The notes beneath the pieces were generated by a model. It was not told where the DNA came from. It saw only the letters and a list, made by a program, of their open reading frames with translations, and did not search any database. Made by a program: the position numbers and the translations under genes. Positions 25,878-35,152 of a DNA stretch of 41,006 nucleotides are shown here, one piece after another (the stretch's first letter is position 1; every line of letters begins with the position of its first letter). Source of the DNA: Nitrospinota bacterium. Its GTDB lineage: Bacteria; Nitrospinota_A; UBA7883; JADGGD01. Location: assembly GCA_015229165.1 (NCBI GenBank), contig JADGCD010000003.1:1-41006 (forward strand), written 5' to 3'.

Positions 25878-26839
25878 TGACCGCCACCAACGTCACCTTC
25901 AAAGTCTTCCGGTTCGACCCGGAGAAAGATACCGAAGGCCGCTATCAGGACTACACCCTGGCCGTCGCGCCGGGCGAGACCATCCTGAACTGCGTCAACC
26001 GGATCAAATGGGAGCAGGACCAGACCCTGGCCCACCGCTTCTCCTGCGGCTCGGCCATCTGCGGCTCCTGCGCCATGAAGATCAACGGCCACGCCACCCT
26101 GGTGTGCAAGACCCAGGCGATGGACAAGGTCAAGGACGGCGTCATCCGGATCGACCCCATCGGCAACCTCAAACCGCTGCGCGATCTGGTGGTCGACCTG
26201 ACCCCCTTCTGGAAATCGTTCGAGAAAGTCGAGCCGTGGCTGGCGCCGGACGCCCACAGCGCGCCGGAGAAAGAACGGCTCCAGACGCCGGAGCAGTTCG
26301 CCAAGATCGACAACTCGACGACCTGCATCATGTGCGCCGCCTGCTTCTCCGACTGCAACGTGCTGGAGGTCGACAAGCGCTACTACGGCCCGGCCACCCT
26401 GGCCAAGGCCCACCGGTTCATCTTCGACAGCCGCGACGCCCGCACCGAAGCGCGGCTTCGCAAAGTCACGGAGGAGACCGGCGTGTGGGACTGCACCCAC
26501 TGCGGCGAATGCTCCACCCGCTGCCCGACCGAAACCAAGCCGCTGGCCCGGATCAACGAAATCCGGCAGGCGGCCATGAAGGCCGGCATGCACGATACCT
26601 CCGGCGCCCGCCACGTCCTCGGTTTCCGCGAGACCGTGGGCAAACGGGGGCTGCTGGACGAAAATTACGTCCCGATCCGCTCCGTCGGCTTCTTCAATCT
26701 GGCCGGACTCCTCTCGCTGGCCCCGGTCGGATTGCGGATGCTGGCGCGCGGCAAGAACCCGCCGTTCATCCCCCACTCCATCGAAAAGGCCGGGGAAGTC
26801 CGCGCCATCTTCGCCAAGCGAGAGGAGCTCAACAAATGA
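25877..26839 (+). CDS. sdhB: Succinate dehydrogenase/fumarate reductase iron-sulfur subunit
   Basis: RFSCGSAICGSCAMKINGHATLVCKT [2Fe-2S]; CIMCAACFSDCNV and CTHCGECSTRCPT cluster motifs; ATGA overlap with sdhA. Confidence 0.97.
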   Translation: MTATNVTFKVFRFDPEKDTEGRYQDYTLAVAPGETILNCVNRIKWEQDQTLAHRFSCGSAICGSCAMKINGHATLVCKTQAMDKVKDGVIRIDPIGNLKPLRDLVVDLTPFWKSFEKVEPWLAPDAHSAPEKERLQTPEQFAKIDNSTTCIMCAACFSDCNVLEVDKRYYGPATLAKAHRFIFDSRDARTEARLRKVTEETGVWDCTHCGECSTRCPTETKPLARINEIRQAAMKAGMHDTSGARHVLGFRETVGKRGLLDENYVPIRSVGFFNLAGLLSLAPVGLRMLARGKNPPFIPHSIEKAGEVRAIFAKREELNK

Positions 26840-27711
26840 AGTACGCTCTCTTTACCGGATGCGTCGCAAAAGGGGCCGGCCGGGAACTGCTGACCGCCAC
26901 CATGAAGGCGCTGGCCAAGCTCGGCATCGAAGCCGAAGAGATGAAAGACGCCGCCTGCTGCGGCGCCGGGGTCGTGCAGGAGGACAGCCACACCATGGCC
27001 GCTGTCCTGAACGCCCGGACCTACGCCCTGGCCGAAGAGCGGGGGCAGGACATCATGAACATCTGCACCACCTGCCAGGGGGTGCATCGCCAGACCCAGC
27101 GGGAGCTGGACGACAATCCCGCCTTCAAGGCGCTGGTCAACAAGGAGTTGGACGCCACCTGCGGCCGCCGCTACGAGGGGAAGGTGAAAATCCGCCACTT
27201 CTACGAAGTGCTGCTGCAAGAGTTCGGCATCGAGAAGCTCAAAGAGAAAGTCGTCCGCCCCCTGACCGGGGTCAAAGTGGCGCCTTTCTATGGTTGCTAC
27301 GCCGTCCGGCCCCCGGCGGAAGTCTCCGACTGTTCCGACCCGGACGATCCCGACGAGTTGGAGACGCTGATCCGCGCCCTCGGGGCCGAGCCGGTGTCGT
27401 ACGACGAGCGGCTGAAATGTTGCGGCTTCCCGGTCCTGATGATGAACAAGGACAACTCCATGAAGATGTCGGCCAACGCCGTCGCCGGGGCGCAGAAAGC
27501 CGGGGCCGACGCCATGGTCACCCCCTGCCCCTTGTGCCACCTGAACATGGACGCCTACCAGCCGGAGTTCGGCGCGGTGATGGACGAAGAGCCCCACCTC
27601 CCCGTCCTCCACTTCCCGCAGCTCGTCGCGCTGGCGCTGGGCGTGCCGGGAAAAGAGCTGGGGCTGGACAAACATATCGTCCGGATGGAAGGGACGATAG
27701 CCTCGATGTGA
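26836..27711 (+). CDS. CCG-domain SdhE/HdrB-like subunit of non-classical succinate dehydrogenase/fumarate reductase
   Basis: YALFTGCVAKGAGRELL, KDAACCGAGV, CTTCQGVHRQTQ, PFYGCYAVRPP, LKCCGFPVLMM, TPCPLCHLNMD (two CCG domains). Confidence 0.95.
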   Translation: MKYALFTGCVAKGAGRELLTATMKALAKLGIEAEEMKDAACCGAGVVQEDSHTMAAVLNARTYALAEERGQDIMNICTTCQGVHRQTQRELDDNPAFKALVNKELDATCGRRYEGKVKIRHFYEVLLQEFGIEKLKEKVVRPLTGVKVAPFYGCYAVRPPAEVSDCSDPDDPDELETLIRALGAEPVSYDERLKCCGFPVLMMNKDNSMKMSANAVAGAQKAGADAMVTPCPLCHLNMDAYQPEFGAVMDEEPHLPVLHFPQLVALALGVPGKELGLDKHIVRMEGTIASM

Positions 27712-27731
27712 TTTTCGTTTCTAGCAGAACG

Positions 27732-27758
27732 GGCCGTCCGAAAGGGCGGCCTGTTTTT
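27732..27758 (+). terminator. Rho-independent terminator after sdhE-like gene
   Basis: GGCCGTCC-GAAA-GGGCGGCC (one G.U) followed by TGTTTTTATT. Confidence 0.85.
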
Positions 27759-28875
27759 ATTCGTCTAGCCACCTGTTCAGATTTGGCGCTCTAAGACTAT
27801 CGAAGATTGGGAAACATGAGATATCGGGATTTTCATCCCGAAGTGTTTCAATAAGCCGGTTTCGGAGTGAGTAATCCCCCCCATATGAACTACACGCTAT
27901 TCGTGTTTCCTTCGACACGCAATGCCGGAACAGAAGTTCAAGATAATCATCCCCCGACGCCATGGAGAATCCGACGAAGACCCACCGCTTCGAATCCCGT
28001 AGGGCGCGCTCGAAGGCGATCCACTGTTTACGCAAGACCTGATTGCCCAATCCCGGAACGGTGCTGTTGCCGATGACCTCTTCCTTGCCGGGAGGTTGGG
28101 GGACGATCATGGCTTGTCTGAAATCAAAAGGACCGGTAGTTCCCTTTCGTTGAAACCCCAGTTCATCGAACTCGGTCTTCTCGTAAGTGTTCTCCCAATG
28201 CCAATCATCGTAAGAGCCACACCCTTTTGAAAGGCTCGTCCATCCAAGCGAACCATGAGGACGGATGATTTCCATAGCTCCGTCTACCGGCACACCGTCA
28301 CCGGGATAGTACCAATGTGCCCCGAAACCATGATCAAACGTCGTGTCGAAGTTCATGTTCACGACGGCGGAGATATGACGTTCGATCCCTTTCCAAAAGG
28401 TTGGGTACTTAGACCCATACAACTTCAAATGATGAGGATCATACACGTCATGGAAAAGCACCCGCAGTTCCCAGATGGCGCATTCGACAATGTAGTAATC
28501 ATGCAGTGTATGGGGAATGGAGTAATGTCCCTGCTGGAAGATATACCTTTGGGGCCACTCGTGGTTTCCCAGCTTATGAAACGTATCTACGATCTTCTGG
28601 TCAAGCCGAACAACACCCGCTCTCACCAACCCCCTCAAGTTGAACAGGGCGTTCCATGTCTTGCAAAGACTGCAGTGCTCAGTGGCTGGGATAAACTCGC
28701 GAAAAATATTCAGTAACGGGTATCCTTGTTCGCCCAACAGCCCGTAGACAATCGGCGATTCAAAGAACCCGGAATCGGTCGGCAACCGTTCCCCATCCCT
28801 CGTTACCCCCGACCCGACTGTCGCGCCGGAGCCAATGACAAGTACCGTATCTTTTTCCATTTCAATATTTTCCAT
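27757..28875 (-). CDS. SIR2-like domain protein
   Basis: VLVIGSGATVGSG nucleotide-binding motif; NMNFDTTFDHG; IRPHGSLGW; VFVGFSMASGDDYLELLFRHC; visibly lower GC than surroundings. Confidence 0.75.
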   Translation of the reverse strand: MENIEMEKDTVLVIGSGATVGSGVTRDGERLPTDSGFFESPIVYGLLGEQGYPLLNIFREFIPATEHCSLCKTWNALFNLRGLVRAGVVRLDQKIVDTFHKLGNHEWPQRYIFQQGHYSIPHTLHDYYIVECAIWELRVLFHDVYDPHHLKLYGSKYPTFWKGIERHISAVVNMNFDTTFDHGFGAHWYYPGDGVPVDGAMEIIRPHGSLGWTSLSKGCGSYDDWHWENTYEKTEFDELGFQRKGTTGPFDFRQAMIVPQPPGKEEVIGNSTVPGLGNQVLRKQWIAFERALRDSKRWVFVGFSMASGDDYLELLFRHCVSKETRIACSSYGGDYSLRNRLIETLRDENPDISCFPIFDSLRAPNLNRWLDE

Positions 28876-29064
28876 ACCTGTTTCATCCTACTTTACCACT
28901 TTCGAGCGACGCTCTTTTTGCGTCGCCCATCGCTTGACACCCGATTCCCCCCGTTTTATCTCGAAAGCGAAGAGAGCCAACGACGGCTCGGGGGCTGTGG
29001 GAGCCGACAAAAACGGACAGACCGCCCGACCCCCAGGGTGGACGATTGAATGATGGAGGTCACC

Positions 29065-29502
29065 ATGACACTGATTCGCAGAAGGGAACAGGGACTGGCG
29101 CGGCCTGCGGACTTTGATCCGTTCGGCGCCCTCTCGCTCCTCGACGAGTTCTGGCCCATGGCCCGGATGAACGAGGAGACCGGCTATCTCCCCACCATGG
29201 AGGTCAAAGAGACCGACGACGCCTACGCGATCCGGCTGGAACTCCCCGGCGTCGCCAAGGAGGACGTGAGGGTCCAGTTTGAAAACGGCATCCTGACCGT
29301 CTCCGGCGAAAAGAGGGACACCACCGAGGAGAAGTCCGAGCGGGTCTATCGCTCCGAAATCCGGTACGGCGCCTTCACCCGGTCGCTCCGGTTCAAGGAG
29401 GTCGACGGCGAGAAAATCAGCGCGAAACACGAGAACGGCGTCCTGACGGTCACCGTGCCGAAGAGCGCCAAGGTCCAGCCGAGGGCCATCGAAATCGCCT
29501 GA
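29065..29502 (+). CDS. Hsp20/alpha-crystallin family small heat-shock protein
   Basis: Alpha-crystallin core LPTMEVKETDDAYAIRLELPGVAKEDVRVQFENGILTVSGEKRD...YGAFTRSLRF...ENGVLTVTVPK; RBS GGAGG before ATG 29065. Confidence 0.96.
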   Translation: MTLIRRREQGLARPADFDPFGALSLLDEFWPMARMNEETGYLPTMEVKETDDAYAIRLELPGVAKEDVRVQFENGILTVSGEKRDTTEEKSERVYRSEIRYGAFTRSLRFKEVDGEKISAKHENGVLTVTVPKSAKVQPRAIEIA

Positions 29503-29522
29503 GCGGCCATGGCGCCCCGCGT

Positions 29523-29552
29523 CGCGGGGAGACACCAGTCGGTCTCCCCGCG
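29523..29552. terminator. Bidirectional hairpin between convergent genes
   Basis: CGCGGGGAGAC-ACCAGTCG-GTCTCCCCGCG, 11-bp perfect stem. Confidence 0.5.
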
Positions 29553-29557
29553 CGCGC

Positions 29558-30583
29558 CTAGAACGTCAGCCGCACCCGCCACGTCGTATTGTTCTCGCCG
29601 CGATAGTAGAGGTAAAGCCGGTCTCCCTCCACCAGAAGTTCCGGCCCGTCGTAGCCGAAGCCGAGGGTGGGGTTTTCCAGTAATGGATTGCCGCTCCACC
29701 GTTTCCAACCCCGGTCGATATAGGCCGACCGGAGGATCGACGTCCCCCACCAACTCGACTCAAACCGGGGCGAACGCTCCGGCGTCACCGGCAACGCCGT
29801 CGCCCATTCATACGCCATGTAGTACCAGTTCCCCACCTTCACCACCGACGACCGGGCGCCGACGGTCCCGCTCTCCCATGCCTCGATCAGATCGAGAAAC
29901 GGTGTCGGCTGGCAGGTGAGCGCATCGAGCCGCTGCCCTGTGGCGTAGCCGATCCTGACGCTCCACGGTTCCCGCTTCGTCATGTGATACCAGACATGCC
30001 ACCGGCTCCCGTCGTGATACAGGGTCGGCGTGCCGACGTCGACGTCGGCGTAGTCAGCGCCGGGGGTGGGGACGCCCGGCATCAGCAGGCGCGACGGATC
30101 GTCGTCGGGGCGAATCGCCGGCCCCCGTTTCTCCCATGTCGTCCCGTCGCTCGACGTGGCCCAGCAGACGCTGTTAATGTCTTCGACGGCGGCTTTCCCT
30201 TCATAGAGCATGTGCCACGTTCCATCGACCTGCGCCACCGCCGGGAAGCTGGCCTGAAGCCGGTCGTACCACTCCCCTTTAAGCAAGACTTTGCCGCAAA
30301 AGGCGAAGGTCACTCCGTCTGACGAGGTGACATACCCGACGTCGTTCTCGGAGCCGTCGGTGTGGTCGATGAACCAGCCGCGCAGGAGGGGGCCGTCCCA
30401 TGCGAAGTGGGGGAAGTGGAAGCCGTCGATGGCCGCGCCGACCCGTTCGGCGGGGCCGACGGCGATGGAATGATCGAAGGGGGCGTCGGGGTTGAAGGAG
30501 TCGCCGGACGAGCCGCCGCACCGGGGGAGGGCCAGCCCCGCCGTCAGCAGGGCGGCCCCGCGCAAAAGCTGGCGCCGGTTCAT
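29558..30583 (-). CDS. Exported beta-propeller (GH43/GH32-like fold) protein with Tat-type signal
   Basis: MNRRQLLRGAALLTAGLALPRCGG twin-arginine-like signal; repeated blades WxMLYEG..., SSDGTTWEKRG, YHDGSRWHVWYHM, NWYYMAYEW, DRLYLYYRGE. Confidence 0.75.
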   Translation of the reverse strand: MNRRQLLRGAALLTAGLALPRCGGSSGDSFNPDAPFDHSIAVGPAERVGAAIDGFHFPHFAWDGPLLRGWFIDHTDGSENDVGYVTSSDGVTFAFCGKVLLKGEWYDRLQASFPAVAQVDGTWHMLYEGKAAVEDINSVCWATSSDGTTWEKRGPAIRPDDDPSRLLMPGVPTPGADYADVDVGTPTLYHDGSRWHVWYHMTKREPWSVRIGYATGQRLDALTCQPTPFLDLIEAWESGTVGARSSVVKVGNWYYMAYEWATALPVTPERSPRFESSWWGTSILRSAYIDRGWKRWSGNPLLENPTLGFGYDGPELLVEGDRLYLYYRGENNTTWRVRLTF

Positions 30584-31965
30584 TTCACCGCGACGACGGC
30601 GTAGTCCTGCGAACCGAAGAGCTGCATGTTAAGTATGGCGGCGGTCCGGTTGTACTCTTCTACCACCGGTTTCATCCACCCCGGCATGCCGCTGTCATGG
30701 GCCAGCCGCCCGAGCCGCATGTGGTCGGGGAAGGGATTGAGCCACTCGATGCGCACCTCCCGGAAGCCGCACCGTTGCAGGAGAAACTGGACCGCCATCG
30801 GGTGGACCGGCTTGTCGTGGCTGATGTCCAGATAGAAGGGGCCGGAGAGGGTGGCAAGGCTGGTGGGGTTCACCGTCTCGCAGGCCAGCGTCCCCCCGTG
30901 GGCCAGCTTGTCGTAGGCGGCCCGGAAGAAATCGACCATCACGTTCGACGGCAGATGCTCGATCACCTGAATGGCGCTGATCCCCCCCAGCGAACCGTCG
31001 GCCTGCCTCCCCAGCCAGCCGAGCAGATCGGCGTGTTCGACGGCGAGTCCCCGCTGTTTACACTCTTCCACCATCTCGTCGTTCAGGTCGATGCCGGTGG
31101 CGCCGATCCCGGCTTCGCGGTAGAGCTCCAGCAGCTCGCCCCGTCCGCAGCCGACGTCCACCACCGGGCCGGGGGCGTTTTTGAACCAGCCGGGGTAGAC
31201 GGCCAGTTTCTGGCGGATATCGTCGCGGCTGCCTCGATGCCGGTTCTCAAACAGGAGATAATCGAGGCTCTCGAACTTTTGGGCCTCGGCGGTGGCGGAG
31301 GCCAACGTCTCGGGGGCGCTCGACAATTTGTTCAGCAGCTCCACCACCCGGCGGCGCATGAAGATCACCTCCCGGTCGGCTTCGGCCATAACGCTGGAAA
31401 GCGTCGCCGCCTGCCGTTCCAGCGCGTCGGTCCGTTTTTCCCCGGCCAGCATCCGCGACTCCAGCCGCTCGGCCCGGAGCATGGCGCCGGTCATCCGGGC
31501 GGAGAGGTTGTTGAACTGCCGCTCGGCCGATTCGACGGCGCCTTTCATCTTGTCCAGCGCACGCAGGGTGTTGGCGTTGAACTCGGCCTGACGGGCAAGC
31601 TGGATGTTCAGCGTCGGCTGGACGAATTTTTGGAAGAGCTTCTTGTAGAGCGACACCAGCGAGCCCACGGCGCCGCCGCGCGGGGAGCCGGTATCGACCG
31701 GGCGGGTTACGTCCCATCCCTGGTCGAGTGCGGCGAAGATCCGGTTGCGGGCGTCCACGTCGTCGAAGAGGAGGGTGAAGTCCCGCTGGCTCTCGGTGAC
31801 GGCCAGCGTCAGATCGCGCAGGTAGGCGACTTCCTGATCGTCGTAGAGGCCGCGCGCCATTTTCTCGTCGATCCGGGCCCGGATACGCTCGGAGAGGGCG
31901 ACGGCGTCGATGTCGCCGGTGGCGGTGACAAAGGTTTTTTGGTCAGCGCCGGTCTCTTTAGTCAC
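30580..31965 (-). CDS. SAM-dependent class I methyltransferase with long coiled-coil N-terminus
   Basis: VVDVGCGRGELLELYREAGIGATGIDLNDEMVEEC...ISAIQVIEHLP...; coiled-coil-rich residues 100-220. Confidence 0.88.
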   Translation of the reverse strand: MTKETGADQKTFVTATGDIDAVALSERIRARIDEKMARGLYDDQEVAYLRDLTLAVTESQRDFTLLFDDVDARNRIFAALDQGWDVTRPVDTGSPRGGAVGSLVSLYKKLFQKFVQPTLNIQLARQAEFNANTLRALDKMKGAVESAERQFNNLSARMTGAMLRAERLESRMLAGEKRTDALERQAATLSSVMAEADREVIFMRRRVVELLNKLSSAPETLASATAEAQKFESLDYLLFENRHRGSRDDIRQKLAVYPGWFKNAPGPVVDVGCGRGELLELYREAGIGATGIDLNDEMVEECKQRGLAVEHADLLGWLGRQADGSLGGISAIQVIEHLPSNVMVDFFRAAYDKLAHGGTLACETVNPTSLATLSGPFYLDISHDKPVHPMAVQFLLQRCGFREVRIEWLNPFPDHMRLGRLAHDSGMPGWMKPVVEEYNRTAAILNMQLFGSQDYAVVAVK

Positions 31966-31974
31966 GCGTCTTCC

Positions 31975-32376
31975 TCAAGTTATCAGAGTCAGTATCTCGT
32001 CGGGTATCCGCCGGGGGCGCATGGTTTCGTTCAGGCAGGCCATGTCGGTCCGCCCGGTCACCAGCCGCTCGCCGTCGGCGGGACGTATGATGATATAGCC
32101 GAACGAAAGGCGCGTTCCCCGGGTCACGGTCAGGGTCGTCTCCACCTCGATCAGGTCGCCATAGACCGCCGGTCGGCGGTAGTCGGCCTCAGCGTGGGTG
32201 ACGGCGAAAGTGACCCCCTTCCTGACCCACTCCGCCGGATCGACGCCGCGCGATTTAAGAAGCTGCGTCCGGGCCCGCTCGAAGTATTTCAGGTAATTGG
32301 CGTAGTATACCACCCCGCCGGTGTCGGTGTCTTCGTAGTAGATTTCGACTGGCGTGACGTGCGGGCGCTCACTCAT
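31975..32376 (-). CDS. ybgC: YbgC-type acyl-CoA thioesterase
   Basis: EIYYEDTDTGGVVYYANYLKYFERARTQLLKSRGVD hot-dog fold YbgC signature. Confidence 0.95.
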   Translation of the reverse strand: MSERPHVTPVEIYYEDTDTGGVVYYANYLKYFERARTQLLKSRGVDPAEWVRKGVTFAVTHAEADYRRPAVYGDLIEVETTLTVTRGTRLSFGYIIIRPADGERLVTGRTDMACLNETMRPRRIPDEILTLIT

Positions 32377-33145
32377 TCTTTTTCGCCTCGTCCCAGAGGG
32401 CATCCATCTCTGCAAGCGTCGCCTCCCCCAGCTCCTTCCCGCTGGCTTCGATGCGGGCTTCGACGTGGGCGAAGCGGCGGATGAACTTGCCGATGGTTTT
32501 CCGCAGCGCCTCTTCGGGGTTGACCTCCATGAACCGGGCGACGTTGACGAGGGAGAAGAGAAGGTCGCCCAGCTCTTCTTCCATATGTTTCACGTCCCGC
32601 TCGGCGAAGGCGGCGCGGAACTCGGCCAACTCTTCCTCCACCTTCTCGAAGGCGCCGTCGACGTTGGCCCAGTCGAAACCGGCGCGGGCGGCTTTCTTGC
32701 CGATCTTGTAGGCCCGCGCGAGGCTCGGCATGGCGGCGGGGACGCCGTCGAGGGCCGAGGTGCGCTCTTTATGCCCTTCTTCGGTCTTCTTGATCTTCTC
32801 CCACTGGGTGACGACGGCGCCGGGGGTGGGGGCGTGGGCTGCGCCGAAAACATGGGGGTGTCGGCGGATCAATTTGTCGCTGATGGCGTGGCAGACGTCG
32901 GCGGCGGTGAAGTCGCCCCGCTCGTGGGCGAGTTGCGCATGGAAGACGACTTGCAAGATGAGGTCGCCCAGCTCGTCCCGCAGGGTGGGCATGGAGCCGC
33001 CGTCGATGGCTTCAAGAACTTCGTAGGTCTCTTCAAGAAGGTAGGGCTTCAGGCTCTCGTGGGTCTGTTCGGCGTCCCACGGACAACCACCGGGCGAACG
33101 CAACCGCGCCATCACCCCCACCAACCGGTCAAACGCTTCGGACAT
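32369..33145 (-). CDS. mazG: Nucleoside triphosphate pyrophosphohydrolase MazG
   Basis: LRSPGGCPWDAEQTHESLKPYLLEETYEVLEAID...LRDELGDLILQVVFHAQLA...RRHPHVFG; MSEAFDRL start at 33145. Confidence 0.96.
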   Translation of the reverse strand: MSEAFDRLVGVMARLRSPGGCPWDAEQTHESLKPYLLEETYEVLEAIDGGSMPTLRDELGDLILQVVFHAQLAHERGDFTAADVCHAISDKLIRRHPHVFGAAHAPTPGAVVTQWEKIKKTEEGHKERTSALDGVPAAMPSLARAYKIGKKAARAGFDWANVDGAFEKVEEELAEFRAAFAERDVKHMEEELGDLLFSLVNVARFMEVNPEEALRKTIGKFIRRFAHVEARIEASGKELGEATLAEMDALWDEAKKNE

Positions 33146-33156
33146 GGGATAGGAAC

Positions 33157-33184
33157 CTTCTTTTTCTTTGGAAAGAAAAAGAAG
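33157..33184. repeat. Inverted repeat in mazG upstream region
   Basis: CTTCTTTTTCTTT-GG-AAAGAAAAAGAAG, 13-bp perfect arms. Confidence 0.7.
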
Positions 33185-33200
33185 CAAAAAGAAACTCCCC

Positions 33201-33240
33201 CATTTGGCTCAGGGGGTGAATCCACCTCCTGAGCCAAATG
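33201..33240. repeat. Inverted repeat/hairpin
   Basis: CATTTGGCTCAGG ... CCTGAGCCAAATG, 13-bp perfect arms, 14-nt loop. Confidence 0.75.
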
Positions 33241-33435
33241 AAAGGAAAGGCTCTTTCGCTTCGTTTCCGTTCAAACGAAAACGAGGGCACTATACCATGC
33301 CGGAAGCGTTGGCCCGAGGGGGGGGGCGCCGGTCAGCCCTGCGTCGGCAGGGGATGGAAGATTTCCGCAGAAGCGCAGAAGTGCTACAATCACGGCCCAT
33401 TCGGGAATATTCTCTCCATTCGCCAAGGAGCGACC

Positions 33436-35139
33436 ATGCGATCCTTCGTCAGAGCTTTTGCCGTTCTCTCCCTTTCCTTCTCCCTCGGAGCTTGCGGCGG
33501 TTCTTCGACCAGCAGCGCTCCCCCCGCCCGGACGGCGGCCCAACTCGACAGCGGGACCTATTACGCCGGGATGCTCCTCTACGCCAAGGAGGTCTCCCAG
33601 CTCGCCGACGGGGCGGTGATCGGCTACCGTCTCACCGACAGCGACGGCACGCGGGTCGTCGAGCGGATCGGCGTCATGACCATCGACCATGTCGACGCCG
33701 ACGGCCTCACCTACACCTGGCATACCTACGGCACCGACATGAAGAGCAAGCGCGACGGCGGAACGGTCACCCTCACGACCGACGGCGACGGGGGCGACCT
33801 GGACAACGACGGGGAGCGGGACCTCCACTACGTCTCCCCCCCCGCCCCCCGCGACGGCCTCACCGACGAGCGGTATCTCAAACTCGCCTTCCACCGCGCC
33901 CCCAAGCGGGCCAAGCGGATCAGCTTCCGGATCATAGACAACGGCCAGAGCGCGCCCGTTGTCGCCGCCCGTCCCATACTCCAGTTTGGCCATGACGGAA
34001 AGATGCTCCTCTTCGACCGGGAGCTGACCGTCGTCAACGAATACGCCAATAAACGGGTCGAGTACGCCGCCCACCCGGCGGTCGATCTGCTCCGCAAGGA
34101 CGACCTCCTCATCGTCGACCGGCGGATCTCGCTGGAGCAGGCCCAGGCGGCCGCCAACGCGGCGAACCGCGCCTACCGAACGTCCCCTCGTCTCTCGAAG
34201 GACGGCCTCGGCGGCGTCTCCAACAGTTGGTGTTGCGGCATCGACGACATCATCAGTACCGTCACGACGGTCGTGAACACGGTGGGAGGGGTCGTCGTGA
34301 CCGCCGGAGATGACATCGCGGATGAAGCGACGCAAGTGTGGGACGGGCTGAGCGCCTTTTGGGGGGCGATCCAGAACATCAGCTACAGCGGAACCCCCAT
34401 TTCGCTGAGCGGCGTCACCTTCCGCCAGGGGCCGCCCCTTCTGGCCGGGCGCGCTGGGGGTGGCGGCGCCGCCGCCTTCTCCGACGGAGCTATCGACGTG
34501 GCGATCTCCCTGGGCCTGGAGATGGACCTCGATGTCAACATCTCCCTGGACCCGATCACCTTCGCCACCGATCTCATCAACAGCAGTCCGTCGTTTAACG
34601 CCTTTGGCATCTCCACGACCTGGTCCCCCAGCGTGGCCACGACGATCACGTTCAACAACCTCACCCAGGAATACAGCAAAGAGTTCCACCTCCCCGCCTC
34701 CGCGTCGATCCCGATCGGCGACACCCCGCTCTCCCTCACGCCGGTCATCGTCGGCTTCCAAGTCGATTGCACCCCGACGTCCGGCCCGATGAACGGCTCC
34801 CTCCAGTTCAGCAACTCCGCCTCCCTCACCGCCGGCTTCGAGTCGGGCTCGTTCACGGCGTCGGGGAACACGCCCCCCACACAGGCCTCGCAGGACGCGC
34901 TCACCGATGCCAATGGCGCCACGTGCAGCGTCTCCATAGGTCCGGGAACGGAGCTTACGGCGGCGCAGATCGTCCACTTCCCGCTCACCAACTGGTTTAG
35001 CACCGCGTTCACCTCCGGCCTCTACTGGACGGAGGTGGAGCTCCAGGCGGGGATGTCGGTCGGCTACAAGGGGGTCACGGTGTGGGACATCGATCTGGGG
35101 ACCATTTACAGTGAGCTTCTGAACATGAGCAGCTACTGA
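33436..35139 (+). CDS. Large lipoprotein of unknown function
   Basis: Lipobox FSLGACGG after signal peptide MRSFVRAFAVLSLSFSLGAC; RBS AAGGAG; intact ORF. Confidence 0.8.
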   Translation: MRSFVRAFAVLSLSFSLGACGGSSTSSAPPARTAAQLDSGTYYAGMLLYAKEVSQLADGAVIGYRLTDSDGTRVVERIGVMTIDHVDADGLTYTWHTYGTDMKSKRDGGTVTLTTDGDGGDLDNDGERDLHYVSPPAPRDGLTDERYLKLAFHRAPKRAKRISFRIIDNGQSAPVVAARPILQFGHDGKMLLFDRELTVVNEYANKRVEYAAHPAVDLLRKDDLLIVDRRISLEQAQAAANAANRAYRTSPRLSKDGLGGVSNSWCCGIDDIISTVTTVVNTVGGVVVTAGDDIADEATQVWDGLSAFWGAIQNISYSGTPISLSGVTFRQGPPLLAGRAGGGGAAAFSDGAIDVAISLGLEMDLDVNISLDPITFATDLINSSPSFNAFGISTTWSPSVATTITFNNLTQEYSKEFHLPASASIPIGDTPLSLTPVIVGFQVDCTPTSGPMNGSLQFSNSASLTAGFESGSFTASGNTPPTQASQDALTDANGATCSVSIGPGTELTAAQIVHFPLTNWFSTAFTSGLYWTEVELQAGMSVGYKGVTVWDIDLGTIYSELLNMSSY

Positions 35140-35152
35140 GGAACCCGCACGG

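Noticed and set aside
28932-28960. Possible heat-shock sigma32 promoter (CTTGAC...CCCCGTTT) upstream of hsp20
   Set aside because: Spacing of about 10 nt is shorter than the usual 13-17 nt; not supportable by eye.
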